Below are positions 45,160 to 54,180 of a stretch of 64,000 bases of DNA, in pieces. The DNA is from Algicola sp. (lineage in GTDB: Bacteria > Bacteroidota > Bacteroidia > Flavobacteriales > Flavobacteriaceae). Each line of letters starts with the position of its first letter. The stretch's first letter is position 1. A model generated the notes under the pieces. The model searched no databases. It was not told the origin of the DNA and worked only from the letters and a program-made list of their open reading frames with translations. The position numbers and the translations under genes were made by a program. The stretch lies in contig JAAEZN010000003.1 of assembly GCA_018222835.1 (NCBI GenBank), forward strand, positions 27,920 through 91,919, given 5' to 3'.

Positions 45160-46008
45160 TTAGTCAAGGGCAGCAGTTTCTTCTTCCTCTACCACACTGA
45201 AGGGTACGGATAACTTCACGGCTTCTTCAGAACCAGAGTCCTTCACATAAATGTTGAGCCAGTAATTGCCGATTGGAAACTCCGGATTAATGGACATATG
45301 GTAATGGATATGGGGATTTTTGGAATTTTCATAAAGTTCTGAGGGAAGCGTGTGCAGTATTTTGTCCCAACTACCTGCCGGAACGTTCTGCCCCTCTCTC
45401 CATTCTTCAAACCATAGTTCGTACACTATTTCACTGACCGTGTTGTTCCCTGCTTGGTACTCAAAATCGGTATGTAGCTCATCACTGCCATAATGGACAT
45501 GGCCGTCATGTCCGACCTCAACTCCAAAAAATCGTTTGACGACCTCAAACTCTTTGGTGAGGACACTTTCGGAACCATCTTCTTCCACAATGGTGAAGGT
45601 CATTTTGTAGGTTCCTTCAGCTGGACGGATGGAAGGAAAGTATTCATTGTCCGGATCAAAAAGAATGTGGTAATGGATATGTGGGTTTATCTGATCTTTA
45701 TAATATCGCTCAGGAATCAAATAGTTGGACACATTCCAATCCACTTCATCACCGACCGGGGTTTGGATATTTACGGACTTGATATCGAGATATGCCTCGG
45801 TTACTTTTTGCTTTCCAGTGTAATCAAACTGAATGTGTAGGTCCGGATTGGCCTGGGGTACTTTAAAATCTGCATTCCCAATTTCTATGTTCTCAAATCT
45901 TTCTGGATTTATATCGCCGTTTTGGTCCAGTGCATCATCATCGTTGCTGCAGGATGTTAAGAAGATAAAAGGAAGTGTGATCAAAAGTAGTTTTACTAAC
46001 TGTTTCAT
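45160..46008 (-). CDS. DUF4625 lipoprotein, two domains
   Basis: The protein has 282 aa. Signal and lipobox: LLITLPFIFLTSC, then SNDDD as in surface lipoproteins of the phylum. Two Ig-like domains each contain the motif NPHIHYH (NPHIHYHILFDPDNE and NPHIHYHMSINPEFPIGNY), preceded by strands with DLHIQFDY and ELHTDFEY. GHDGHVHYG connects them. The repeated His-x-His-x-His clusters are ready metal sites. It lies between the other two DUF4625 genes with 37- and 54-bp gaps. Confidence 0.84.
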   Translation of the reverse strand: MKQLVKLLLITLPFIFLTSCSNDDDALDQNGDINPERFENIEIGNADFKVPQANPDLHIQFDYTGKQKVTEAYLDIKSVNIQTPVGDEVDWNVSNYLIPERYYKDQINPHIHYHILFDPDNEYFPSIRPAEGTYKMTFTIVEEDGSESVLTKEFEVVKRFFGVEVGHDGHVHYGSDELHTDFEYQAGNNTVSEIVYELWFEEWREGQNVPAGSWDKILHTLPSELYENSKNPHIHYHMSINPEFPIGNYWLNIYVKDSGSEEAVKLSVPFSVVEEEETAALD

Positions 46009-46045
46009 TATAAAGTGTGTAAAGTTGTATGTTCTATTTAATAAG

Positions 46046-46825
46046 TTATGCTGCGGTTACATCAATGTGATCTTCGAACTCGTGGATGTTCCCATCTTCA
46101 TCCACGATAGTAAAGATGATGTGGTATTCCCCTGCGGGAGCCGTATTTGGTACATCTATATGTTTGTGAAATTCTGCTTCGTTCAATTCATGATAATCTT
46201 CAGAAAAATCACCTTCAAAATGCCATTCCACTTCTCCTTCACCTACCTCAAGACCGTGAGCATGCACATCTACCAATACTTCATGGATGCCATTTACTGC
46301 CTCGATCATAAATTCAATATGGAAGTCACTACCTCTTTCCACAGTTTCATCCATATGGAAATCGCTCACGGTAATGGGATCAAGAATTTGGATATGACCT
46401 TCTATTTCCGTGGAATTTCCGAGCGCGTCGGTCACTATTAACTCAATATGGTATTCTCCTGCAGGGATGTTGGTTGGGATGTCGATATGCTCATGGAAAG
46501 TAGGATTGATTACTAAATAATCGGCATCGGTCCATGTTTGTTCGTAATCCCAATCTATTTCACCTTCTCCGGCTTCTACTTCGTCTGAGTGAATGTCGAT
46601 GGAGATACTTTGCACAATTCCTTCAGCGTTGATCTCCGCTTCAAGATGAAGGTCCGATCCTTTATAGGCAACTTGGTCTGTAGAGTGGGCACTGCCCTCC
46701 CCAAATTCAAAATTGGAGATGACTGGAGCGGCAACTGCGTCGGTTCCGTCATCATCACTACTACAGGATTGTAGGGCAACGCCTAAAAAAGCGATAATTG
46801 CAAGTGATTTTAACATTGATTTCAT
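46046..46825 (-). CDS. DUF4625 lipoprotein, two domains
   Basis: The protein has 259 aa with lipobox LQSC (LAIIAFLGVALQSCSSDDD). Two tandem DUF4625 units have the parallel motifs FHEHIDIPTNIPAGEYHIEL and FHKHIDVPNTAPAGEYHIIF, preceded by SISIDIHSDEVEAGEGEIDW and VDVHAHGLEVGEGEVEW. The conserved His residues, acidic stretches and GEYH pattern match its two relatives downstream. It follows the receptor gene by 38 bp and is probably its first surface partner. Confidence 0.84.
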   Translation of the reverse strand: MKSMLKSLAIIAFLGVALQSCSSDDDGTDAVAAPVISNFEFGEGSAHSTDQVAYKGSDLHLEAEINAEGIVQSISIDIHSDEVEAGEGEIDWDYEQTWTDADYLVINPTFHEHIDIPTNIPAGEYHIELIVTDALGNSTEIEGHIQILDPITVSDFHMDETVERGSDFHIEFMIEAVNGIHEVLVDVHAHGLEVGEGEVEWHFEGDFSEDYHELNEAEFHKHIDVPNTAPAGEYHIIFTIVDEDGNIHEFEDHIDVTAA

Positions 46826-46863
46826 TTTCTTCTGTTTTTGATGTTAGATATTATTTGATTTAA

Positions 46864-49233
46864 TTAAAATGGTACGGTCATCGAAATGGATAGGTTCCTG
46901 CCAGGTTCCGGAACATCGATAAGCCTATAAAAACTGGTATGATCGTAGTATTCTGTATTGAACACATTATTTAGTTTTACACGTAATTGCAAGGGCTGTA
47001 CAGTTTTGAACATTTTTATTCCTGCCATGGCAGATAGATTTAGTACTTGAAAACCTTCTGTTTTTTCTTCAGGAGGAACAATATCGTTTTGGGCAGCGGT
47101 TATTCTATATTCCGCGGCGAGGTTCGGAGCTGTTAAAAAGAATACATTCTTAAACTGATAATTTGCGGATAGCAAGGTGGATAGGGGAGGGTTAAAAGGT
47201 AAAGTGAAATCCTTTTTTGGTCCACTGGTCTGCCTGGAATACACATATTCCAATGAAGCATCTAAACGTAGATCATTGGAGATGTTTGTGCCTATCCGTG
47301 CCTCGCCTCCAAAACGAATGACCTCACTTTGGGTATATTCATAGATCTGTAAAGTCTCGTAATAGTTTGATGTGGGATTGAGATAGATATAATTTTCAAA
47401 ATAGTTGAAAAACGGGCTGACACCAAATTCGAAAAGGCTGTTGGAATGATCGATATCCAAATCTATTTGATAGGATTGCTCTGGATCCAAATCAGTTCTT
47501 CCTCTTTCGTAACGGTACATATGATAGTTTACCCCATCTGATGCCAACTCATTGGCCAAAGGCATTCTGAAGCTCTTTCCAACATTGACTTTATATGTAG
47601 TGTTCTTGTGGAGGTAGCTCAATCCCAAAGAGCCGCTTAGGTTGCCAAATTCCAAATCCTTATCTCGCGCTCTTTGTAAAAAAACATTGGAGGTAGTACC
47701 ATCTGGGTTGTTTACAACGGATTGGAACCAATCTGTGTACGATTTTGTACGCATTAAACCTGCATCGTATCGTAAACCTCCTTGTAAGTGTAGGTTTTTG
47801 TTGATTTTAAAATGGTCAAACACAAATGCCCCTGCAGTGTACCGATCATATGCAGGGATTAAAAAGCCCCATCCCCCGATATTATTGTTCTGGTATTCCG
47901 TATTAATTCCAAATACAATATCATGTTTAGGGTTGGGCTTAAAAGTGTCTTTTATATTAAGGGAGTACGTGTTTTTTGTAAACACTCTTTCCTTGCTGTT
48001 GGGGGGTGTGGGCATATAACCATGTGGAACCGGTTCGGAGTGTTCCTCTCTTTGGTTGTTTTGGTACCCAAGGTCTATCTGTATAGTGTGCAATCCTTGA
48101 TAAAGTGTTGTGTTATTGGTGATTTTAAAATGATTTACCTTATGGAAAGGCAGGTCTATATCCCTGTCAGAACTGTCATAATCGATAGAGGAGTTCCTAA
48201 CCTCAAGGCCATGTGCATTGGCGAAAAATCCATTTTTAGCGTTAACATTACTAAAAAAGGTTTCCGACTTTAGGTTTTCCGTAACAAAACCAATGCTGAA
48301 ACTGGCATTGGCCTCCATACCTGCTGTATTCCTGAGATGGTTTTCATACAGGTCAAAAATGTAGCCTTCGTAGTAAATTTTATCCGTAGGCACCTTATAA
48401 TCCCCATAGTCTCTATAAGTCAATCGTCCACGGTAGAACCAGTGCTCTTTTCTTCCTTGGATTCCGGTGGAAATTCCTAAAAGATCATTGTTGGTTTCTC
48501 CCAATAGATTTACTTCACCATTAAAGGAGTTGGGCATAGGTATTTTTGGGGATTGTATGTCCACAACACCTGCTATAGCATCTGAACCATATAGCAGGGA
48601 AGCGGGCCCTTTTATGATCTGTATGTTTTCTATACCATATTGGTCTATTTCAAGCCCATGATCATTTCCCCATTGTTGGGCTTCGTGCTTAATGCCATTC
48701 TGTACCACGCTCACCCTATTAAAGCCGAGTCCCCTAATTACTGGTTTGGATTGCCCTGACCCTATTGTTATGGTACTTACCCCGGGAATTTTTTTAAGGG
48801 TTTGCATTAGGCTGTTCTCGCGGTTGATTTGTAAAAACTCCTTATTTACACCTACCGAGATCGTAGAGAGTTCTTGTGCTTGCCTTTTATCGCTCTTTCC
48901 AAGAATTTCAACTTCTTCCAAATTGGTGATGGTCTCTTTCAGCCTTACGGTGTAATCACTGATGTTGCGGTTTACTTCAATAACAAATTGTTTTGGAGCA
49001 TAACCAATATGGGATATTTCGAAGGTGTAAACTCCTTTTGGTACATTTTCCATTCGAAAATCACCATTAAAGGAGGAGATGGCATGTTTGTATTTACCTA
49101 CAATAGTGGCTCCAGAAATAGGGGCTAAAGTATTTGCGTCAACTACAGAGCCTGTAATTGTGTAGGTTTCTTGAGCCGATATCATGACATGGAAGCCAAT
49201 GAATAGCCAAGCAAAGAGTATGTATTTTGTCAT
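46864..49233 (-). CDS. TonB-dependent outer-membrane receptor (candidate metal receptor)
   Basis: The protein has 789 aa. Signal peptide to about residue 20; a carboxypeptidase-regulatory-like domain at 22-110 (TITGSVVDANTLAPISGATIV, usual in Bacteroidota); then the plug (KKIPGVSTITIGSGQSKPVIRG with GSDAIAGVVDIQSP) and a 22-strand barrel ending in the aromatic SISMTVPF. This size and plug pattern fit the ZnuD-like receptors. It has no SusD partner, which argues against glycan uptake; its neighbours are three His-rich lipoproteins and a small His/Cys-rich protein, so a metal ion or metal complex is the best guess (inference). Extracellular loops are also His-rich (HKVNHFK; REEHSEPVPHGYM). Confidence 0.9.
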   Translation of the reverse strand: MTKYILFAWLFIGFHVMISAQETYTITGSVVDANTLAPISGATIVGKYKHAISSFNGDFRMENVPKGVYTFEISHIGYAPKQFVIEVNRNISDYTVRLKETITNLEEVEILGKSDKRQAQELSTISVGVNKEFLQINRENSLMQTLKKIPGVSTITIGSGQSKPVIRGLGFNRVSVVQNGIKHEAQQWGNDHGLEIDQYGIENIQIIKGPASLLYGSDAIAGVVDIQSPKIPMPNSFNGEVNLLGETNNDLLGISTGIQGRKEHWFYRGRLTYRDYGDYKVPTDKIYYEGYIFDLYENHLRNTAGMEANASFSIGFVTENLKSETFFSNVNAKNGFFANAHGLEVRNSSIDYDSSDRDIDLPFHKVNHFKITNNTTLYQGLHTIQIDLGYQNNQREEHSEPVPHGYMPTPPNSKERVFTKNTYSLNIKDTFKPNPKHDIVFGINTEYQNNNIGGWGFLIPAYDRYTAGAFVFDHFKINKNLHLQGGLRYDAGLMRTKSYTDWFQSVVNNPDGTTSNVFLQRARDKDLEFGNLSGSLGLSYLHKNTTYKVNVGKSFRMPLANELASDGVNYHMYRYERGRTDLDPEQSYQIDLDIDHSNSLFEFGVSPFFNYFENYIYLNPTSNYYETLQIYEYTQSEVIRFGGEARIGTNISNDLRLDASLEYVYSRQTSGPKKDFTLPFNPPLSTLLSANYQFKNVFFLTAPNLAAEYRITAAQNDIVPPEEKTEGFQVLNLSAMAGIKMFKTVQPLQLRVKLNNVFNTEYYDHTSFYRLIDVPEPGRNLSISMTVPF

Positions 49234-49380
49234 TTATAAAAACTAGATATTCGATACTAGCTTCTTTCAATAGGAAGCATTTAAGGCAAGGTCCATCACA
49301 TATGTTTCTAGGAAAAAGGGTTGGCCAAATCCTTAAAAAAGGTATTTGTCAAAGATGATTTTCTAAATGCACCAAAAGGG

Positions 49381-49409
49381 TAATTTGACTTTTGAACAAA
49401 ATCAAATTA
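49381..49409. repeat. Inverted repeat TAATTTGA/TCAAATTA
   Basis: Perfect 8-bp arms at 49381-49388 and 49402-49409 enclose CTTTTGAACAAAA, where TTTTG/CAAAA pair too. It lies between the receptor and the 101-aa gene and could be either a hairpin or an operator. Confidence 0.6.
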
Positions 49410-49454
49410 TAGCAAATGGTAAAAATCTAAATACTAAAAACTGGATGGTGAATA

Positions 49455-49760
49455 CTATACAGAAGGGGGAGGTCTGGAAAAGAGATGGCTTTTGGTTAGT
49501 GTTCCAGAAGCCTGGAAATAATACGTGCTAGCAACTTTTGGATAGAAAACTACAGGGTTTTCAATAGTTGGCTCTATTGTATCATTTACTATTCCAGGGG
49601 TTTGACTATCGTGTGCTATGTTCAAGCATATCTCACAATGGTCTAGATAATCGCCTGTATCATGATGATGGGTAAGCGCATGCAAACCTATCAGCTTGGT
49701 TGCCAAAAAGAGGACAAACAAACCGTAAGCGATGCCATTACTAAGACGATTTTTCTTCAT
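49455..49760 (-). CDS. Small exported His/Cys-rich protein
   Basis: The protein has 101 aa. One hydrophobic segment (IAYGLFVLFLATKLIGLHAL) is followed by HALTHHHDTGDYLDHCEICL and NIAHDS, that is a HHH triplet and an HCxxC-x4-H pattern that look made to hold metal. The C-terminus is SRPPPSV. Homologues of this form sit next to TonB receptors in several flavobacteria, but none has an assigned role. It is upstream of the receptor (221-bp gap with an inverted repeat) and its own 5' region holds an 11-bp inverted repeat. Confidence 0.75.
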   Translation of the reverse strand: MKKNRLSNGIAYGLFVLFLATKLIGLHALTHHHDTGDYLDHCEICLNIAHDSQTPGIVNDTIEPTIENPVVFYPKVASTYYFQASGTLTKSHLFSRPPPSV

Positions 49761-49765
49761 GAAGC

Positions 49766-49804
49766 ACCAAATTTATAAAAAAACAATCGAAATATAAATT
49801 TGGT
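49766..49804. repeat. 11-bp inverted repeat upstream of the small His/Cys-rich gene
   Basis: ACCAAATTTAT (49766-49776) and ATAAATTTGGT (49794-49804) are perfect 11-bp arms with a 17-bp centre, beginning 6 bp before the ATG on the minus strand. Each arm contains TAAATTTG in one orientation, a -7-like sequence. It may be a regulator site (Fur/Zur-type guess) or a hairpin over the ribosome-binding region. Confidence 0.65.
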
Positions 49805-50035
49805 TTAAAGTTGTTTGTTGCTTTATCGGCTTATATCCATAAAATCCTTTGCAATGCTTGGTAAAACAAGCAACAGAAGAAAAACGCAGTAAATAGCGGG
49901 TTATTTCTTTCATCAGATATACGCCATTTCACAACAAAAGATCCTTGCCATACAACATAACTTCTCCATTCTAGCCTGTTCTTGATAAGTTTGGGTAAGC
50001 CTTACTACGTAAGAGTAAACCTCATCAACTAAGCT

Positions 50036-53000
50036 ATGAACAAACCACGATCCTACCTGTACTCCAGGTGTTTTTTATTGATGCTGTTCCTTACGCTCGC
50101 ATCGGTTCAATCGGGATATTCACAGGATTGTGTGGTAAATGCGGGTTCCGACCAAAGTTTTGATCAAACCACAGCGGTTTTTTTAAATGCGGACACACCG
50201 CCAGTAGGTATAGGTGTCTGGAAACAACTTTCTGGCCCTTCTTTGGTGACTTTTGGTGATGCCAACGACCCAAACACCCAGGTCTCCAATACCACTCTCG
50301 GAACATATATTTTCGAATGGACCGTTTCAGACGCCTCTTGTGATGAAGCTTCTGATACTGTAGGAATCACTATTGAAGGGATTGACTTGGAAATTGAAAT
50401 ATTCGCAGATGATCCAGAGCCGGAAATAGGCGATGTGGTCACCTTTACTGTCAATCTGAGCAATTTAGGTGATGTAGAGGCTACCGGTGTTCTGTTGGAA
50501 TATTTTGTGCCCTCAGGTTATAGTAATGTAACGGCGATCAACAACTCTGGTTCTGTAGATGGTTCACAAAAAATAAGCTGGTTCAACTTTAACGTCCCTG
50601 TGGGGGTAAATACGGTTTCACTGAATTTTGATGCCACCGTACTGACCCCGACCGGAACCTTGGGAGAATTCACCCATGTGGCTGAAATTGTTTTTGCCAA
50701 TCAGTTGGATGTGGATAGTACGCCCAACAACGATGATGGAGACCAAAGTGAAGATGATGAGGACAGTATTGCCCCAGCACCACAGCAAGCAGATCTGTCA
50801 TTGACCAAAACGGTTGTAGGCGGGGATTTATCTCCTTATGTTACCGAACAGATCAGTTTTGAAATAACCATTGCCAACAATGGGCCACACGATGCTACCA
50901 ATGTGAGGGTGGTAGATCAATTATTATCCGGTTTCAATTTTACTTCCTATTCCGCAACAATAGGTACGTATGACCCCGTTAGTGGTTTTTGGGAAGTGGG
51001 TACCCTGGCCAATGGCAGTGTTCAGACACTTACCATAAATGTAGAGGTAAATGCAACGGGAAACTACACCAATACGGCGCAAATAATTGCATCAGACGCG
51101 TTTGATATAGATTCAACCCCGGCTAATGGTGTTTCTTCGGAAGATGATCAAGGTGATGTGCTTGTAACCCCTCAAGAATTGATAGACCTATCCTTGATCA
51201 AAACAATTGATAAATCACCTCCTTTGGTGAGTGATAATGTCAGGTTTACCCTTACGGTAACCAATGATGGTCCCAGTGAGGCTACCTCAGTGGAAGTAAC
51301 CGACCTTTTGCCATCAGGATACACCTATGTTTCCGACAATAGTGGAGGAGCGTATAATGAGATTACTGGAATCTGGAACCTTGGAACTTTGGCTAGCGGA
51401 AGCTCTACCATTCTTACTATTTTGTGCAATGTAAATGCATCGGGCGTTTACGAAAACAGTGCAGAAATTACGGGTCACGATCAAACAGATGTGGATTCGA
51501 CCCCGAATAATGACATTCCGGGAGAGGATGATCAAGACAATGTTTCTGTTGTACCCGAACCTTTAGTGGATATTGAAGTAACCAAAATCGTTGACGAACT
51601 TATCCCAGAAGTGGGGGAGGAGATACTTTTTACCGTAACCGTTCAGAACAATGGTCCTAGCGATGCCACTAATGTTGTGGTCACAGATGTTCTGGCAACT
51701 GGATATCAATTGGTGGGTGCAAACCCATCTGTTGGAACGTATAATGCGACCAATGGTTCCTGGGTAGTGGGCAATTTAGCGAATGGGGTTTCGGAAACTT
51801 TGGAGATTTTGGTAGATGTGCTGCCAACAGGAAATTATAGCAATACGGCCGAGTTGACCAATGTGGCCGAAAAGGATGTGGATTCCAGTCCCAATAACAA
51901 CAATGAATCTGAAGATGATCAGCAGACCATAGAGCCTATAGTAGTTCCGGTGGCAGACCTTTTGTTGCGCAAATCGGTAAACGAGCTGAGCCCATACGTA
52001 GGTCAGAATGTGATTTTTACGATCAACATTACCAATTTAGGGCCTAGTGAGGCTTCCGGGGTTCAGGTTATGGACTTGCTTCCAGATGGATACACTTATG
52101 TTTCCCATGGTGCTACGTCGGGAATTTATACTCCCACAACCGGAATGTGGATCTTGAACACGAGTATCGGCGATGGAAATACCGAAACACTCTCCATAGT
52201 GGCATCGGTGAACAACCAAGGGGATTATTTTAACGTAACCGAAGTATTTGCTGCTGATCAATATGACCCTAATTCGATTCCCAACAACAATAATGTCTTT
52301 GAGAACGATCAAGATACTGCAGGAACAACTCCTCTACCATCTGCTGATTTAAATTTGGATATAAGTGTGGATAATGAGTTTCCTGATGTAGGTGCCCAAG
52401 TTACCCTTACTGTAACATTGACCAATGAAGGCCCCAGCGATGCCATTGGTATTGCTGTTGAGAATATACTCTCCGACGGGTTTACCTATATTTCCGATGA
52501 TTCGGGAGGAATGTTCAATTCGATCAATGGGTTATGGAATGTTGGTAATTTGGCCTTGGCATCCCAATCGGAGCTGAACATAGTTGCCCAAGTGAACCCG
52601 ACCGGAGAATATACCATGAACTCCGAAGTTGTGAACGCTACCTTTTTTGATGCAGACTCTACACCTAACAACAATGTGCCTGCAGAAGATGACCAGGACC
52701 TACAAACTGTATCTCCCCGGCAGGTGGCCGATATTTCAATAACCAAAACGGTCAATGATATGAACCCTGAGGTAGGGGACGAAGTGATCTTCACTATTCA
52801 AATCGCCAACGATGGCCCCAACGATGCTTCCGGTTTGATCATTAAGGATGAATTGGAGAATGGATATCAATTTGTGTCCGCTCTACCATCATCCGGTATT
52901 TATGATGAAATAGCAGGGTCTTGGGATTTGGGCTCACTTACCAATACCTCCACACAAACTTTGGAGATAAGGGCGATCGTACTCTCTACCGGAGAATATA

Positions 53001-54178
53001 AAAATACGGCCGAACTGATTGCTTCGGACATTTATGATCTAGATTCCAGTCCCAACAATAATCTGGGTTCGGAGGATGATCAATCAACAGTGGTTCCTGT
53101 TCCAGATGGGCTCAACGATCTTTCTCTGTCCAAAACGGTGGATAATAACAACCCGAATGTGGGAGATGTGGTTCGTTTTGTGGTGAGTGTAACCAATAAT
53201 GGTCCTTCCGATGCCAGAAATGTATCTGTTACGGATTTGCTGCCCTCTGGATATACGTACGAGTCTCATACAACAACGGCAGGCGTTTATCGGGCTGATA
53301 TAGGTTTGTGGAACATTAACAGGGCAATATTGGATCAGGATACGGAAAGTTTGGAAATTTTGGCAGTGGTGAATCCACCAACCAGTACCGAGAACGAATA
53401 TTTGAATCAAGCATTTATCTCATCAAGTTTGTTCCCAGATCCCGACAGTGACCCATCAACAGGGATTGATGAAGATGATTTTTCCGATGGCATTGCCGAT
53501 GATGATGAAGCTACTGCTTTTGTAGTGCCACAAACTACCGATCTCCTTATTACAAAAAATGTGGACAATGCTTCGCCCAATATTGGGGATGAAGTGGTAT
53601 TCGAAATAACAGTTACCAATCAAGGATTGGATGATGCCACCCATATTGGAATTGAGGAAGAATTGCCGTTGGGCTATAAATATGTAAGCTACGAAGCAAC
53701 TATTGGAACATATGATGTAACAGCTTCCTTTTGGGAAATAGAATCTTTGCCCAGAACGCAAACAGCAACATTGCTGCTAACTGTTGAGGTTGTGGATGTT
53801 GATGATTATATCAACAAGGTAAGTTTGGCTTTTGTGGACCAATGGGATGTGGATGAAAGCAATAACTCCGCAGAGGCATTTGTAGAACCTAGTTGTTTGG
53901 TGGTGTACAACGAGTTTTCGCCCAATGGCGACGGGGTAAACGACTATTTTAAGATCGATTGCATTGCACGTTATCCTAACAATTCACTACAAGTGTACAA
54001 TCGATGGGGAAATATTGTGTTCCAGACAAGATCGTATAAAAATGATTGGGACGGAACTACCAATGGCCGTGCAATTGTTCAACCAGAGGACCAATTGCCC
54101 GTAGGCACGTATTATTATGTATTGGATTTGGGCGATGGTTCAGAGCCACGAACCGATTGGTTATATATAAACAGATAA
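50036..54178 (+). CDS. Giant DUF11-repeat adhesin-like protein, T9SS type B
   Basis: The protein has 1380 aa. A signal peptide (LLMLFLTLASVQSGYSQ) and a first PKD-like unit (NAGSDQSFDQTTAVFLNA) come before nine tandem DUF11 repeats, residues about 116-1280. Each repeat has DL-I-K-V...P-VGD-V-FT-TV-N-GPS-A near its start and ends with SxPNN...EDDQ. The C-terminus (YNEFSPNGDGVNDYFKI; NSLQVYNRWGNIVF; LPVGTYYYVLDLG) is the gliding-motility-associated CTD of type B T9SS cargo. The protein is expected on the cell surface as an elongated fibre. The PorP/SprF gene starts 2 nt after its stop, the usual partner for type B cargo. Confidence 0.93.
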   Translation: MNKPRSYLYSRCFLLMLFLTLASVQSGYSQDCVVNAGSDQSFDQTTAVFLNADTPPVGIGVWKQLSGPSLVTFGDANDPNTQVSNTTLGTYIFEWTVSDASCDEASDTVGITIEGIDLEIEIFADDPEPEIGDVVTFTVNLSNLGDVEATGVLLEYFVPSGYSNVTAINNSGSVDGSQKISWFNFNVPVGVNTVSLNFDATVLTPTGTLGEFTHVAEIVFANQLDVDSTPNNDDGDQSEDDEDSIAPAPQQADLSLTKTVVGGDLSPYVTEQISFEITIANNGPHDATNVRVVDQLLSGFNFTSYSATIGTYDPVSGFWEVGTLANGSVQTLTINVEVNATGNYTNTAQIIASDAFDIDSTPANGVSSEDDQGDVLVTPQELIDLSLIKTIDKSPPLVSDNVRFTLTVTNDGPSEATSVEVTDLLPSGYTYVSDNSGGAYNEITGIWNLGTLASGSSTILTILCNVNASGVYENSAEITGHDQTDVDSTPNNDIPGEDDQDNVSVVPEPLVDIEVTKIVDELIPEVGEEILFTVTVQNNGPSDATNVVVTDVLATGYQLVGANPSVGTYNATNGSWVVGNLANGVSETLEILVDVLPTGNYSNTAELTNVAEKDVDSSPNNNNESEDDQQTIEPIVVPVADLLLRKSVNELSPYVGQNVIFTINITNLGPSEASGVQVMDLLPDGYTYVSHGATSGIYTPTTGMWILNTSIGDGNTETLSIVASVNNQGDYFNVTEVFAADQYDPNSIPNNNNVFENDQDTAGTTPLPSADLNLDISVDNEFPDVGAQVTLTVTLTNEGPSDAIGIAVENILSDGFTYISDDSGGMFNSINGLWNVGNLALASQSELNIVAQVNPTGEYTMNSEVVNATFFDADSTPNNNVPAEDDQDLQTVSPRQVADISITKTVNDMNPEVGDEVIFTIQIANDGPNDASGLIIKDELENGYQFVSALPSSGIYDEIAGSWDLGSLTNTSTQTLEIRAIVLSTGEYKNTAELIASDIYDLDSSPNNNLGSEDDQSTVVPVPDGLNDLSLSKTVDNNNPNVGDVVRFVVSVTNNGPSDARNVSVTDLLPSGYTYESHTTTAGVYRADIGLWNINRAILDQDTESLEILAVVNPPTSTENEYLNQAFISSSLFPDPDSDPSTGIDEDDFSDGIADDDEATAFVVPQTTDLLITKNVDNASPNIGDEVVFEITVTNQGLDDATHIGIEEELPLGYKYVSYEATIGTYDVTASFWEIESLPRTQTATLLLTVEVVDVDDYINKVSLAFVDQWDVDESNNSAEAFVEPSCLVVYNEFSPNGDGVNDYFKIDCIARYPNNSLQVYNRWGNIVFQTRSYKNDWDGTTNGRAIVQPEDQLPVGTYYYVLDLGDGSEPRTDWLYINR
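50381..53880 (+). repeat. Nine tandem DUF11 repeat units
   Basis: The DNA codes nine consecutive units of about 110-135 residues inside the adhesin. Units are similar in protein but diverged in DNA; unit 2 begins ADLSLTK, unit 3 IDLSLIK, unit 5 ADLLLRK, unit 7 ADISITK, unit 8 NDLSLSK, unit 9 TDLLITK. Confidence 0.85.
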
Positions 54179-54180
54179 GT

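Noticed and set aside
45833..46441. 202-codon plus-strand frame across two DUF4625 genes
   Set aside because: It runs across the intergenic gap of the opposite strand and encodes an aromatic-rich sequence without family-like content.
50381..53880. Periodic sequence considered as a CRISPR or tandem DNA repeat
   Set aside because: The period is about 350-400 bp and conserved only in protein; these are DUF11 domains.
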